DNA from: Pedobacter psychrodurus
GTDB lineage: Bacteria > Bacteroidota > Bacteroidia > Sphingobacteriales > Sphingobacteriaceae
Assembly: GCF_004331735.1 (NCBI RefSeq)
Contig: NZ_SJSO01000001.1
Span: forward strand, 1-64,000
Direction of reading: 5' to 3'
Length of the DNA stretch: 64,000 nt
Under the pieces are notes generated by a model. That model made no database searches. It had not been told where the DNA came from and worked only from the letters and a program-made list of their open reading frames with translations. This document shows, piece after piece, positions 8,361-16,834 of the stretch; the stretch's first letter is position 1, and the number at the start of each line of letters is the position of its first letter. Made by a program: the position numbers and the translations under genes.

Positions 8361-8558
8361 TTAATCTTCAATAATTTCAGCCACACGGCCTACCTGGCCA
8401 TCTTCGAGTCTCACTTTTATCCCTCTGGAATGAAATGCAGATGAAGTAAGCAAATCTTTCACTACACCATAGGTGATGTTTCCCGATCGTTGATCCTTCT
8501 TCAAAATAATTCCAACTTCTAATCCTGGATAAATGTCTTTTCTGTTTTGCCCGTCCAT
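8361..8558 (-). CDS. YwbE family protein
   Basis: A 65-residue basic protein beginning MDGQNRKDIYPGLEVGI, with a central IKVRLEDGQVGRV. These match the whole length of the YwbE family (DUF2196), small conserved proteins whose shape suggests a KOW- or SH3-like barrel. The function is not known. It stands alone between the DUF4834 gene and the DUF3472 gene. Confidence 0.85.
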   Translation of the reverse strand: MDGQNRKDIYPGLEVGIILKKDQRSGNITYGVVKDLLTSSAFHSRGIKVRLEDGQVGRVAEIIED

Positions 8559-8581
8559 TTGTACTGTAATATGATTAAAGC

Positions 8582-8606
8582 CTCAAAATTCCATAATTAT
8601 TTTGAG
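8582..8606 (-). terminator. Possible terminator of the DUF3472 gene
   Basis: CTCAAAAT at 8582-8589 pairs with ATTTTGAG at 8599-8606. The minus-strand sequence after the stem has only a weak T tract (GCTTTAAT), so efficiency is doubtful. Confidence 0.45.
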
Positions 8607-8608
8607 TG

Positions 8609-9901
8609 TTAAGGTAATTTACTGAAATCTATTTCAGGTTTTTTACCTGTAGTGCTTCTGGTAAAGATTTTTCTTGGCGTAGTATAATCGTTAAAAAAGC
8701 CACCATTCTTCAAATAGAAGGCACCTTTATCTACCCCTCCTTGATAATCCATCCGATATCCCTTTGCTCCGGTATTATCGGTAGTGAAGCGGGCAGATTT
8801 TAATTCAATCCATGTTCCTTTATCATCGCAGATCCACTGGTTATCAAACAAAACTTTTCGCGATAGGTCTCCCTGTACTGGTGAGAAGTTTTCTAAAAAG
8901 GAATGGAAGCGTTTTAAATAGGTTTTAGTCTGCGGCCTGGTAAAGCTGGCTATCAGTTGCCATTTATTGGTTTCGGGCGCAAAGAAATAAGCCGTATATG
9001 TGGTTAGGCTATCTTTTCCAGGCACCCCATGCAACAAGAATTTATAGGTGTTTCCTGCTTTCCACATATAGTTTAGATAACTCTGCCCTCCAGCACCTTC
9101 ATTGCCAAATTCTCCTGCATGTACACCCTCGCCTTTCTTTAGCATTTTTATTTTGTGCGATTCTGGAATACTTTTAGGATCATCGGTATTGAAGGGGCTC
9201 CATACCGAAAACAAGATATGTCGTTCTGTCGGACTATTTACCTGCATACCGAAATAGCCTTCACCAAATCCATTCGCCATAAAGTAAGATCCTAAAATAT
9301 CTTCACCTTTTGGTACTGTTACCTCGTTGTAATACCACTCTGCATTTACATTTTCTGGCTGTTGATAGTTTAAGTGAACCGATGGTCCACGTCTGCCCCA
9401 ATGAAAAAAGTTGCCTTCGTTGTTTTTAACGTAAGCCGTTTTGCCTTCAATAGCTGTACCACCGATGGATAAGGTCTGTATGGAGGGAAATTTGCCAGCA
9501 CTTTTGCTTATTCCTTTAATGGTTATGGCTATATAACCTGTGTCTTTAATGCTCCATTCGCCAATTTTACCGTCAAATGGCTTGGTTTCATCGAAATTTA
9601 CCTTTTTGGGTTGATTGTTGATGGCAAATTCCAGAACCGATTGACCGTCCAAAACAGGTTTGTCGCTTAACGATACAGTTACCGTACCAGGCTTGGAAAC
9701 CCTAACATAAGCTGTAAAATATTCTTTTGGATTAGACCAATTTACAATTCCTCTGTTAGACAGCGTTCTTTCCGAATCTTGATGTAAGGAGCTGTAAGCA
9801 TTGCCAGCAAGCGGCAGGGATATTGCCGCAGAATTTTGGGCCTGACTTTTCAGACCCAGGGCGCCGAGTACGATCAGCGCTACTAGTTTTAAAGATTTCA
9901 T
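8609..9901 (-). CDS. Secreted DUF5077/DUF3472 domain protein
   Basis: The 430-residue protein has a signal peptide ending QAQ near residue 21. Residues about 25-150 form a carbohydrate-binding-like beta domain (DUF5077), and residues about 160-400 a DUF3472 domain with FHWGRRGPSVHLNY and the AGNTYKFLLHG strand. Proteins of this form are seen among polysaccharide-utilisation functions, but the ligand is not known. An unusual feature is the 15-bp inverted repeat that ends three bases before its ATG (9905-9960). It lies downstream of uvrB on the same strand. Confidence 0.75.
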   Translation of the reverse strand: MKSLKLVALIVLGALGLKSQAQNSAAISLPLAGNAYSSLHQDSERTLSNRGIVNWSNPKEYFTAYVRVSKPGTVTVSLSDKPVLDGQSVLEFAINNQPKKVNFDETKPFDGKIGEWSIKDTGYIAITIKGISKSAGKFPSIQTLSIGGTAIEGKTAYVKNNEGNFFHWGRRGPSVHLNYQQPENVNAEWYYNEVTVPKGEDILGSYFMANGFGEGYFGMQVNSPTERHILFSVWSPFNTDDPKSIPESHKIKMLKKGEGVHAGEFGNEGAGGQSYLNYMWKAGNTYKFLLHGVPGKDSLTTYTAYFFAPETNKWQLIASFTRPQTKTYLKRFHSFLENFSPVQGDLSRKVLFDNQWICDDKGTWIELKSARFTTDNTGAKGYRMDYQGGVDKGAFYLKNGGFFNDYTTPRKIFTRSTTGKKPEIDFSKLP

Positions 9902-9904
9902 TTG

Positions 9905-9960
9905 ATGATTTTTAGATAACTTATTGAAAGCAATTGTAGTCTAAATTATCTAAAAATCAT
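9905..9960. promoter_or_regulatory. 15-bp inverted repeat next to the DUF3472 start codon
   Basis: ATGATTTTTAGATAA at 9905-9919 and its exact complement at 9946-9960 are separated by 26 bases. The near arm lies three bases before the ATG at 9901. It may be an operator or an RNA hairpin covering the translation start. It has no T tract and so is a poor terminator for uvrB. Confidence 0.6.
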
Positions 9961-9977
9961 GTTATAAAACTAAATCG

Positions 9978-12020
9978 TTACTTACCGAATTTTTCATTAA
10001 ACATTTTCTCTAAGGCAAACATTTCGTCACGCAGCTTTGCCGCCTGCAAAAAGTCCATATCTTTTGCTGCCTTCTGCATATCCTTACGGGTAGTATCAAT
10101 TGCCCTTTGCAGTTCGGCTTTACCCATATACTGCACAATCGGATCTGCTGCGATACTGATTTCTGCATTTTCTACATAAGCTCTTGCTTTGTTATCGCTC
10201 GCTTTTTGAGAGAAATCGAGCACCGAAGTCTGCTCTAAAATTGCTTCTCTTGATTTACCAACAGTTTTAGGTGTAATGCCATGTTCAAGGTTGTAAGCAA
10301 TCTGGATGTCTCTACGTCTGTTTGTTTCTGATATTGTTTTCGACATACTATCTGTAATGCCATCGGCATACATAATTACGCGTCCTTTATCATTACGGGC
10401 TGCACGGCCAATGGTTTGGATAAGCGATTTTTCAGACCGTAAGAAACCTTCTTTATCTGCATCTAAAATAGCAACCAAAGTAACCTCAGGTAAATCCAAG
10501 CCTTCACGCAGTAAGTTAATCCCCACTAAAACATCGAATTCTCCTAAACGTAAACCACGAAGAATTTCTACACGTTCGAGTGTTTTAATTTCAGAATGGA
10601 TGTACCTGGTCTTGATATTTAAGCGATCAAGGTATTTAGTTAATTCTTCAGCCATACGTTTGGTTAATGTAGTAACCAGAATACGTCCGCCATCTTTTAT
10701 GGTAATATCTATTTCATCTAAAAGATCATCAACCTGGTTAATGGCAGGTCTGATTTCTATAACAGGATCTAATAAACCGGTTGGCCTGATTACCTGCTCT
10801 ACTACCACACCTTCTGATTTTTCCAGTTCATATTCAGCCGGAGTTGCACTTACATAAATGGTTTGTGGTGCAAGGGCTTCGAATTCGTTAAAGTTCAAAG
10901 GTCTATTATCAAGTGCGGCCGGTAAACGGAAACCATATTCAACCAAAGATAATTTCCTCGATCTATCTCCACCATACATGGCCCTGATCTGCGGAACGGT
11001 AACATGACTTTCATCTATCACCATTAAATAATCTTCCGGAAAATAATCTAACAAACAGAAAGGGCGCATACCTGGGCTTCTGCCATCAAAGAAACGGGAG
11101 TAATTTTCAATACCTGAACAATAACCCAATTCTTTCATCATTTCGATATCGAAGTTGGTACGTTCTTCCAGACGTTTTGCTTCCAATAAATGCCTATCTG
11201 CAATTAACTGGTTCTTACGGATTTCCAGCTCTTCCTGTATTCCCCAGATGGATGAATTAAATCTATCTTTTGGGGTAACGAAGAGGTTGGCAGGATAAAT
11301 CGCCATATCTTCCAGTTTCTCTAAAGTTTTACCGGAAACGGGGTCAATGGCTGAAAGTTCTTCAATATCATCACCAAAGAAAGAGATACGGTAAGCATGA
11401 TCAAGGTAAGCGGGATAAATATCTACCGTATCGCCCTTAACCCTAAAGGTTCCGCGTTTAAAGTCTGTTGTAGTTCTGGAATATAAAATCTCAACCAAAC
11501 TATGCAAAAATGCATTCCTCGAAATCCTTAAACCTACTCCAAAGCGGAAAACCATCCGGGAAAAATCTTCTGGATTACCCATACCGTAAATGCAGGAAAT
11601 GGATGATACCACAATAATATCGCGTCTACCGCTCATTAACGAAGATGTAGTACGTAACCGAAGTTTTTCAATTTCCTCGTTTATACTCAGATCTTTTTCG
11701 ATATAAGTATTGCTTGATGCGATAAAAGCTTCGGGCTGGTAATAATCGTAGTATGAAACAAAATAATTAACTGAGTTTTCAGGGAAGAAATTTTTAAACT
11801 CGCCGTAAAGCTGCGCCGCCAAAGTTTTATTGTGACTCAAAATCAGGGTAGGTTTTTGCGTCTGCTCAATCACATTGGCTACCGTAAATGTTTTTCCTGA
11901 TCCCGTAACCCCTAATAAAGTTTGATAATGTTCGTTAGCATTTACGCCATCCACCAATTGTTTTATCGCACTTGGCTGGTCTCCGGTGGGTTGATATTCT
12001 GAGGTGATTTTAAATTTCAT
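9978..12020 (-). CDS. uvrB: Excinuclease ABC subunit B
   Basis: The 680-residue protein is UvrB, the damage-verifying helicase-like subunit of nucleotide excision repair. The Walker A loop GVTGSGKT is at residues 37-44; the beta-hairpin with YYDYYQPEAF, which clamps DNA, is near 91-100; the DESH box follows near 337; helicase motif VI IGRAARN is near 540; and the C-terminal UVR motif (LQAAKLRDEMFALE) that contacts UvrC ends the protein. Length and order match the family fully. A short perfect inverted repeat lies 19 bases upstream of its ATG. Confidence 0.97.
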   Translation of the reverse strand: MKFKITSEYQPTGDQPSAIKQLVDGVNANEHYQTLLGVTGSGKTFTVANVIEQTQKPTLILSHNKTLAAQLYGEFKNFFPENSVNYFVSYYDYYQPEAFIASSNTYIEKDLSINEEIEKLRLRTTSSLMSGRRDIIVVSSISCIYGMGNPEDFSRMVFRFGVGLRISRNAFLHSLVEILYSRTTTDFKRGTFRVKGDTVDIYPAYLDHAYRISFFGDDIEELSAIDPVSGKTLEKLEDMAIYPANLFVTPKDRFNSSIWGIQEELEIRKNQLIADRHLLEAKRLEERTNFDIEMMKELGYCSGIENYSRFFDGRSPGMRPFCLLDYFPEDYLMVIDESHVTVPQIRAMYGGDRSRKLSLVEYGFRLPAALDNRPLNFNEFEALAPQTIYVSATPAEYELEKSEGVVVEQVIRPTGLLDPVIEIRPAINQVDDLLDEIDITIKDGGRILVTTLTKRMAEELTKYLDRLNIKTRYIHSEIKTLERVEILRGLRLGEFDVLVGINLLREGLDLPEVTLVAILDADKEGFLRSEKSLIQTIGRAARNDKGRVIMYADGITDSMSKTISETNRRRDIQIAYNLEHGITPKTVGKSREAILEQTSVLDFSQKASDNKARAYVENAEISIAADPIVQYMGKAELQRAIDTTRKDMQKAAKDMDFLQAAKLRDEMFALEKMFNEKFGK

Positions 12021-12038
12021 GGGTAAATCAAACTTAGT

Positions 12039-12064
12039 TAAAATTGATCTTTAAATCAATTTTA
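12039..12064. promoter_or_regulatory. 10-bp inverted repeat upstream of uvrB
   Basis: TAAAATTGAT at 12039-12048 and ATCAATTTTA at 12055-12064 flank a 6-base spacer. It is 18 bases before the uvrB ATG. It might be a damage-response operator or a leader hairpin; no LexA-type consensus is recognised. Confidence 0.45.
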
Positions 12065-12240
12065 ATGTGCTCTCCTCCGCTTATAAAAACATAAACGGCT
12101 TGGGAGGAAATATACGGTTTAGGATGCATAGTCTAAAACAGGAGAAAGTCAGGAAAGTTGGAAAATTTGCAAATTATTTATATCAGGATTTAACGGTCTC
12201 TTAAATTTCAAAACGCATTTAAAAAGCAATAACCAACATT

Positions 12241-12281
12241 AACCTAGTAAATCCAAAGTTAAACTTTGGATTTACTAGGTT
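12241..12281. promoter_or_regulatory. Perfect 41-bp palindrome over the ATPase promoter
   Basis: The arms 12241-12260 and 12262-12281 are exact reverse complements of 20 bases with one central base. The right arm contains the -33 TTTG (12265-12268) of the promoter of the AAA/DUF4143 gene. Such a site would be covered by a dimeric repressor, or the transcript-free DNA could extrude a cruciform. Confidence 0.75.
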
Positions 12282-12295
12282 AATGTATATATTTG
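12265..12295 (+). promoter_or_regulatory. -33/-7 promoter of the ATPase gene
   Basis: TTTG at 12265-12268 and TATATTTG at 12288-12295 are separated by 19 bases, the full Bacteroidota consensus. The ATG follows at 12299, giving a probably leaderless transcript. Confidence 0.75.
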
Positions 12296-12298
12296 TAT

Positions 12299-13459
12299 AT
12301 GTTGATTATCAGAAATCTTGCATCTCAATTAAGAAATAGGCTTAAGAAATCACCAGCTATCGCTATTCTCGGACCGCGACAAGTTGGAAAAACCACATTG
12401 GCGAAAGAATTAAGCAATGACTATATATATCTTGATATGGAAAATCCTAGAGATGTGGCTAAACTACAAGATGCTTATACTTTTCTAGAGAGTTTACAAG
12501 ATCATACTGTAATTATTGATGAGGTACAGTTATTACCAACATTGTTTTCTTTATTACGGCCATTAATTGATGCTAAAAGAACGCCTGGAAGATTTATATT
12601 GCTCGGATCTGCTTCTCCTGAATTAGTTAAGGGCGTTTCGGAAACATTGGCTGGTAGAATTTCATATAATGAACTATGCCCTATCGGATTAACTGAACTC
12701 CCCGATACAATAGGTTTTGAACAACACTGGTTTCGTGGCGGATTTCCAGAATCTTTACTATCAGAAAACGACTTACTGAGCAAAGAATGGATTGATGATT
12801 TTATTGTAAGTTATGTAGAAAGAGACTTAGCAAAGATGTTTGGTGTAGATTTAGCCCCAACACTACTAAGAAATTTCTGGAGCATGCTTGCACATTTAAA
12901 CGGAAATTTATTTAATGGAGAATCCTTTGCAAGGTCTTTAGGGGTGAGTGCGCCCACTGTAAATCGGTATTTAGATTTTTTAGAGGGAGGTTTTTTGATC
13001 AGACGATTACAACCATGGTTTGTTAATGCCAAAAAGCGTTTAATTAAGTCGCCAAAAACATATATCAGAGATACAGGCATTTTACACCGTTTATTGAATA
13101 TCCCAAGATATAGTGATTTGTTTGGTCATCCAGGTGTTGGCGCATCCTGGGAAGGTTATGTAGTTGAGCAGATTTACCAAATAAAGGAAAAGCAAACTGA
13201 CCTTTTTTTTTATCGTACACAAACTGGAGCGGAATGTGATTTAATCCTTGTGCAGGGAATCACTACGCTTGCATGTATTGAGATTAAACTATCAAATGCT
13301 CCCACTATATCTAAAGGATTTATCAATTGTATAAAGGACTTGGAACCTAAATATAGATATATCATTACACCAAAGAGTGAGACCTATGTAACAGCAAATG
13401 ATATCACAGTAACCAATATCAAACATTTCTTATTGGATATTTTACCTCAGATACAATAA
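12299..13459 (+). CDS. AAA family ATPase with DUF4143 domain
   Basis: Started at ATG 12299 the protein has 386 residues (a TTG two codons earlier lies inside the -7 element). The N-terminal half is an AAA_14 domain with Walker A GPRQVGKTTL near residue 26, Walker B VIIDEVQLL near 72-80 and a sensor-like LGSASPEL. A winged helix (ARSLGVSAPTVNRYLDFLEGGFLIRRL) and a C-terminal DUF4143 region with restriction-enzyme-like residues (ECDLILVQG, then CIEIKLS) follow. The E-x-D...E-x-K pattern resembles a PD-(D/E)XK nuclease core. These ATPases are widespread, patchily distributed and of unknown function. The promoter palindrome suggests tight control. Confidence 0.85.
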   Translation: MLIIRNLASQLRNRLKKSPAIAILGPRQVGKTTLAKELSNDYIYLDMENPRDVAKLQDAYTFLESLQDHTVIIDEVQLLPTLFSLLRPLIDAKRTPGRFILLGSASPELVKGVSETLAGRISYNELCPIGLTELPDTIGFEQHWFRGGFPESLLSENDLLSKEWIDDFIVSYVERDLAKMFGVDLAPTLLRNFWSMLAHLNGNLFNGESFARSLGVSAPTVNRYLDFLEGGFLIRRLQPWFVNAKKRLIKSPKTYIRDTGILHRLLNIPRYSDLFGHPGVGASWEGYVVEQIYQIKEKQTDLFFYRTQTGAECDLILVQGITTLACIEIKLSNAPTISKGFINCIKDLEPKYRYIITPKSETYVTANDITVTNIKHFLLDILPQIQ

Positions 13460-13493
13460 ATCCCCGTTGATTGTTTCTTCAACGAGGATTTTT
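13459..13493 (+). terminator. Terminator of the ATPase gene
   Basis: AATCCCCGTTGA and TCAACGAGGATT form a stem around TTGTTTCT with one bulged base, followed by TTTTT. The stem starts at the stop codon. Confidence 0.8.
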
Positions 13494-13500
13494 ATTGAGC

Positions 13501-13602
13501 AGCGTCATTCTCGCGCAGGTGGAAATCTTAATGCAACCTATAAATCTACTAAGGCATTACGATTCCCAATCAACCCGATAGCTATCGGGTTGGGAATGAC
13601 GC
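13501..13602. repeat. GCGTCATTC-ended hairpin repeat with CCCGATAGCTATCGGG core
   Basis: The element begins GCGTCATTC at 13501 and ends GAATGACGC at 13602, exact terminal inverted repeats, and contains a perfect 22-bp palindrome at 13571-13592 that shares its core with 483-502. A short open frame over it reads RHSRAGGN, which is the translation of this repeat class and not a gene. Confidence 0.7.
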
Positions 13603-13613
13603 AACTTATAACG

Positions 13614-15983
13614 CTATTTACTGGCTGCCTGCATTGGGTTTTTACCAACCGATTGGCCTCTTACTGCTCCACCGGCTTTGGTTTTATATACTTTAAATTT
13701 ACTTTCTTTTACTTTTCCGCCCCAGGTATTATTTGAGGTATCAATATCGGCAGTTTCGCGCAATGGATCGATTAAAATTGAAGCCACTTCTTTATCTTTT
13801 ATATAGAATTTAGAAGTTTTCAATTCATTATGCCTCCAGATTTGAGCCGGAATACGGTCAATTTCCTTTGTTCCATCTTTATAGGTAAACTCAACAATTA
13901 CAGGCATTACCAAGCCTCCTTTATTGCTAAAGCTCAATTCGTAAAGAAATTTGTTGTCATATTTACCCTGTTCTGCTGAGGGAACAGCTTCCAGCGTTGC
14001 AGCGGGTTGCGTTTTAGTAGCTACAGTAGTATCAACAGTAACCATTCCCCTATCATATTTATAGTAGAAATCTTGTGCTCCAGGAGTTTTATCTACATAG
14101 AAATTATTTTTCTTATCCTCGCGGTTCCTGATTTTTGAAATATCTTCAAAGGCATTAACGGCAGGTTTATCAATTTTAACCATTTTCGATTTGGCTTCCG
14201 GTAAATCCTTAGGAAAATCGGCTTTCGCAAATTTCACGCTATCTAAAGATATATCACATGGATCGGTTCCATAAAACCAACCTCTCCAAAACCAATCTAA
14301 ATCTTCGCCACTGGCATCTTCCATGGTACGGAATAGATCAGCAGGCTCAGGATGTTTAAAGGCCCATCTTCTCGAATATTCTTTAAATGCATAATCAAAA
14401 AGCTCTCTTCCCATAATGGTTTCGCGAAGGATATTTAAACCAGTAGCAGGTTTCGAATAAGCATTCGGACCGAAACGGGTAATATTTTCAGAGTTGGTCA
14501 TAATTGGTTCCAACTCATCTTTAGGCAGTTTCATATAATCAACAATGGTATATGCCGGTCCTTTTTTACTTGGAAATTTGTTATCCCAAAGTTCTTCGGT
14601 TAAATACTCAACAAAAGAATTTAGGCCTTCATCCATCCAGGTCCATTGGCGTTCATCGCTGTTTACAATCATTGGAAAGAAGTTATGCCCAACCTCGTGA
14701 ATAATTACGCCTAACATTCCGTTTTTTGTGCTTTCGCTGTATGTTCCGTCAGTATCTGTACGGCCATAGTTAAAACAGATCATTGGGTATTCCATTCCAT
14801 TTGCAGCTTCAATACTTTGTGCAACCGGATAAGGATAAGGGATAGTAAAATCTGAATAGGTTTTAATGGTATGTGCCACCGCACGGGTAGAAAACTTGCT
14901 GTACAGATTGTATGCTTCTTTTCCATAAAAACTCATGCACATTACGGTATTGTTGTTGGCCTGAATTTTTTGAGGCATGGCATCCCAGATAAACTTACGG
15001 GAAGATGTCCAGGCAAAATCGCGGACATTATTCGCATTAAAAACCCAGGTTTTTTTAGCTGTAGATTTTTTGGTTTCCGCAGCTTTTGCTTCAGCTAAAG
15101 TTTGAATTTCTACGGGTGTAGCTGCAGTTTTAGCAGCATTATATCTACTTAACTGTGTTGGATTTAAAACAGCGCTATAATTGACACACTCTCCTGTTGA
15201 ACCCACAAGGTGATCTGCCGGAACAGTCATCTGAACTTTAAAATCGCCAAAGGTTAAGGCAAACTCACCTCTACCGGTAAATTGATGGTTCTGCCATCCT
15301 TGAAAATCGCTATATACACATAAGCGTGGGTACCACTGCGTCATGGTAAACAAATAGTTTCCATCTGTTGGGAAAAACTCGTAACCGCCACGGCCACCAA
15401 CACTCATCCGATCAGAAATTTTATAGTTCCAATCAATATTGAAGATAAATTTTTGTCCGGTTCTCAGCGCAACTGGTAAATCAACCCTCATCATCGTTTT
15501 GTTAACGGTATACTTTAGGTTTTTACCAGCTGCATCGGTTAATTTGGTAATATTTATTCCATAACCATTGTTTCCTGTTGCACTTAACTGATCTAAATTT
15601 TTAATAGTTCCTGTCGCAGGCATTTTAGTCGCATCCTGATAATTAGCACTCCTATCTGTGCTATGCTCATTTTCATCAAGCTGCAACCAGATATAAGTTA
15701 ATGGATCGGGAGAATTATTGGTGTAGGTAATCGTTTCAGACCCCGTTAACAACAGATTTTTTTCATCCAACTCACATTTGATGTTATAATCGGCACGTTG
15801 CTGCCAATATTTAACACCAGGCGCTCCGCTGGCTGTACGTTGTTCGTTAGGCGTTGGTAAAATAGTGCCCAACTGCTCAAACTTATTCCCATGGTTACTC
15901 CCTGGGTTATTCTGAGTATTTTGGGCCATGGCCACACTACCAGAAAAGAATAGCAGGCCGGTTAAAGTAAATAGTTTATTCAT
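13614..15983 (-). CDS. M1 family metallopeptidase, secreted
   Basis: The 789-residue protein has a signal peptide (cut after MAQ, about residue 21) and an M1 catalytic domain: the zinc site HEVGH with the glutamate of WMDEGL 19 residues on, and the substrate-side motif NGMEYPMICF in place of the usual GAMEN. Downstream lie the helical part and a C-terminal beta region. M1 enzymes remove N-terminal residues or act as oligopeptidases. In Bacteroidota this gene often sits beside HupE/UreJ-like and DUF6702 genes, as it does here. It is followed upstream on the same strand by the HupE-like gene, 11 bases apart, so the two are probably one operon (HupE-like gene first). Confidence 0.9.
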   Translation of the reverse strand: MNKLFTLTGLLFFSGSVAMAQNTQNNPGSNHGNKFEQLGTILPTPNEQRTASGAPGVKYWQQRADYNIKCELDEKNLLLTGSETITYTNNSPDPLTYIWLQLDENEHSTDRSANYQDATKMPATGTIKNLDQLSATGNNGYGINITKLTDAAGKNLKYTVNKTMMRVDLPVALRTGQKFIFNIDWNYKISDRMSVGGRGGYEFFPTDGNYLFTMTQWYPRLCVYSDFQGWQNHQFTGRGEFALTFGDFKVQMTVPADHLVGSTGECVNYSAVLNPTQLSRYNAAKTAATPVEIQTLAEAKAAETKKSTAKKTWVFNANNVRDFAWTSSRKFIWDAMPQKIQANNNTVMCMSFYGKEAYNLYSKFSTRAVAHTIKTYSDFTIPYPYPVAQSIEAANGMEYPMICFNYGRTDTDGTYSESTKNGMLGVIIHEVGHNFFPMIVNSDERQWTWMDEGLNSFVEYLTEELWDNKFPSKKGPAYTIVDYMKLPKDELEPIMTNSENITRFGPNAYSKPATGLNILRETIMGRELFDYAFKEYSRRWAFKHPEPADLFRTMEDASGEDLDWFWRGWFYGTDPCDISLDSVKFAKADFPKDLPEAKSKMVKIDKPAVNAFEDISKIRNREDKKNNFYVDKTPGAQDFYYKYDRGMVTVDTTVATKTQPAATLEAVPSAEQGKYDNKFLYELSFSNKGGLVMPVIVEFTYKDGTKEIDRIPAQIWRHNELKTSKFYIKDKEVASILIDPLRETADIDTSNNTWGGKVKESKFKVYKTKAGGAVRGQSVGKNPMQAASK

Positions 15984-15994
15984 TATACGGTTAA

Positions 15995-16579
15995 TTAAAA
16001 AGGAATTCGTTCTAAAGCCATTTTTAAAGCCAGGCTAAATACGGCTGCTGATATAAATAAAACCCAGCTCATGCGCTTTATGTGGGTATAATTAAAAATT
16101 AAAAAGGTAATAAAAAGAATGATAATTACCATAAAAACCTGTCCAGCTTCTAAGCCTACATTAAAGCCAAATAGGCCCCAGCCAATATTCTGGTCTTTGG
16201 CCAGCATTATCCGGATGGAGTTGGCAAAGCCCATTCCGTGAATAAGCCCAAAACCCAGCGCCAAAAAGTAATTAATTTTAATTGATTTTAAGGAAAAATT
16301 CTTTCTAAACAAATTGCTGATCGCAGTAATTACAATGGTACAGGGAATTAAGAATTCTACCCATTTGCTATCAAACCTAATAATATCTAATACGCTTAAA
16401 AGTAAGGTAAATGAATGGCCGATGGTAAAGGCCGTAATCAATATGAGCACCTGTTTTAAATTGACATAACTGTAAATAGCCACCAGGGCTAAAACAAACA
16501 GCTGGTGATCTAAAGCATCGGCACTGATGATGTGCGCCCAACCCAATTTAAAATAAAAGATAAAATCTTGTAACGGCAT
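15995..16579 (-). CDS. HupE/UreJ-like membrane protein
   Basis: A 194-residue protein with about six membrane helices. The metal-transport-like motifs HIISADALDHQLF near residues 16-28 and GFGLIHGMGFA near 110-120, with conserved His and Asp inside membrane segments, define the HupE_UreJ_2 family. Those relatives are linked to nickel or cobalt handling, but a metal cannot be assigned here. The gene ends 11 bases before the M1 peptidase start, and a DUF6702 protein that belongs to the same neighbourhood lies at 17553. The three may form a functional group. Confidence 0.75.
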   Translation of the reverse strand: MPLQDFIFYFKLGWAHIISADALDHQLFVLALVAIYSYVNLKQVLILITAFTIGHSFTLLLSVLDIIRFDSKWVEFLIPCTIVITAISNLFRKNFSLKSIKINYFLALGFGLIHGMGFANSIRIMLAKDQNIGWGLFGFNVGLEAGQVFMVIIILFITFLIFNYTHIKRMSWVLFISAAVFSLALKMALERIPF

Positions 16580-16745
16580 GAATAATAAGCTAACTATTGA
16601 GAATGAAATAGTTTACAATAGCTAAAATTATATTTTTAATTAGAAAAACCCCAAACATCCTTAAAACAAAAGCCTAAATACCAAATTTGTTACTAATTTT
16701 TAACTTATTTACCGCTTTTTGATGAAGTTTATCACAAATAACTGG

Positions 16746-16761
16746 GTTTACAGTTGTAAAC
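16746..16761. promoter_or_regulatory. Inverted repeat upstream of the methyltransferase
   Basis: GTTTACA at 16746-16752 and TGTAAAC at 16755-16761 are exact arms two bases apart. It lies 73 bases before the ATG at 16835 and just before a TTG at 16766 that is an alternative start. A role as an operator is a guess. Confidence 0.4.
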
Positions 16762-16834
16762 AAAATTGTTGTTTAATATACCTGGCCAATACGGTAACTT
16801 GGTACTTATAACTATTGGTCTTTTATCCCACACT

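Noticed and set aside
10306..10857. A 183-residue frame antisense to uvrB
   Set aside because: It is a by-product of the conserved uvrB coding sequence and shows no domain.
13467..13736. An 89-residue open frame containing RHSRAGGN
   Set aside because: It is the translation of the hairpin repeat at 13501-13602 and overlaps the end of the M1 peptidase gene on the other strand; it has no own promoter or homologous features.
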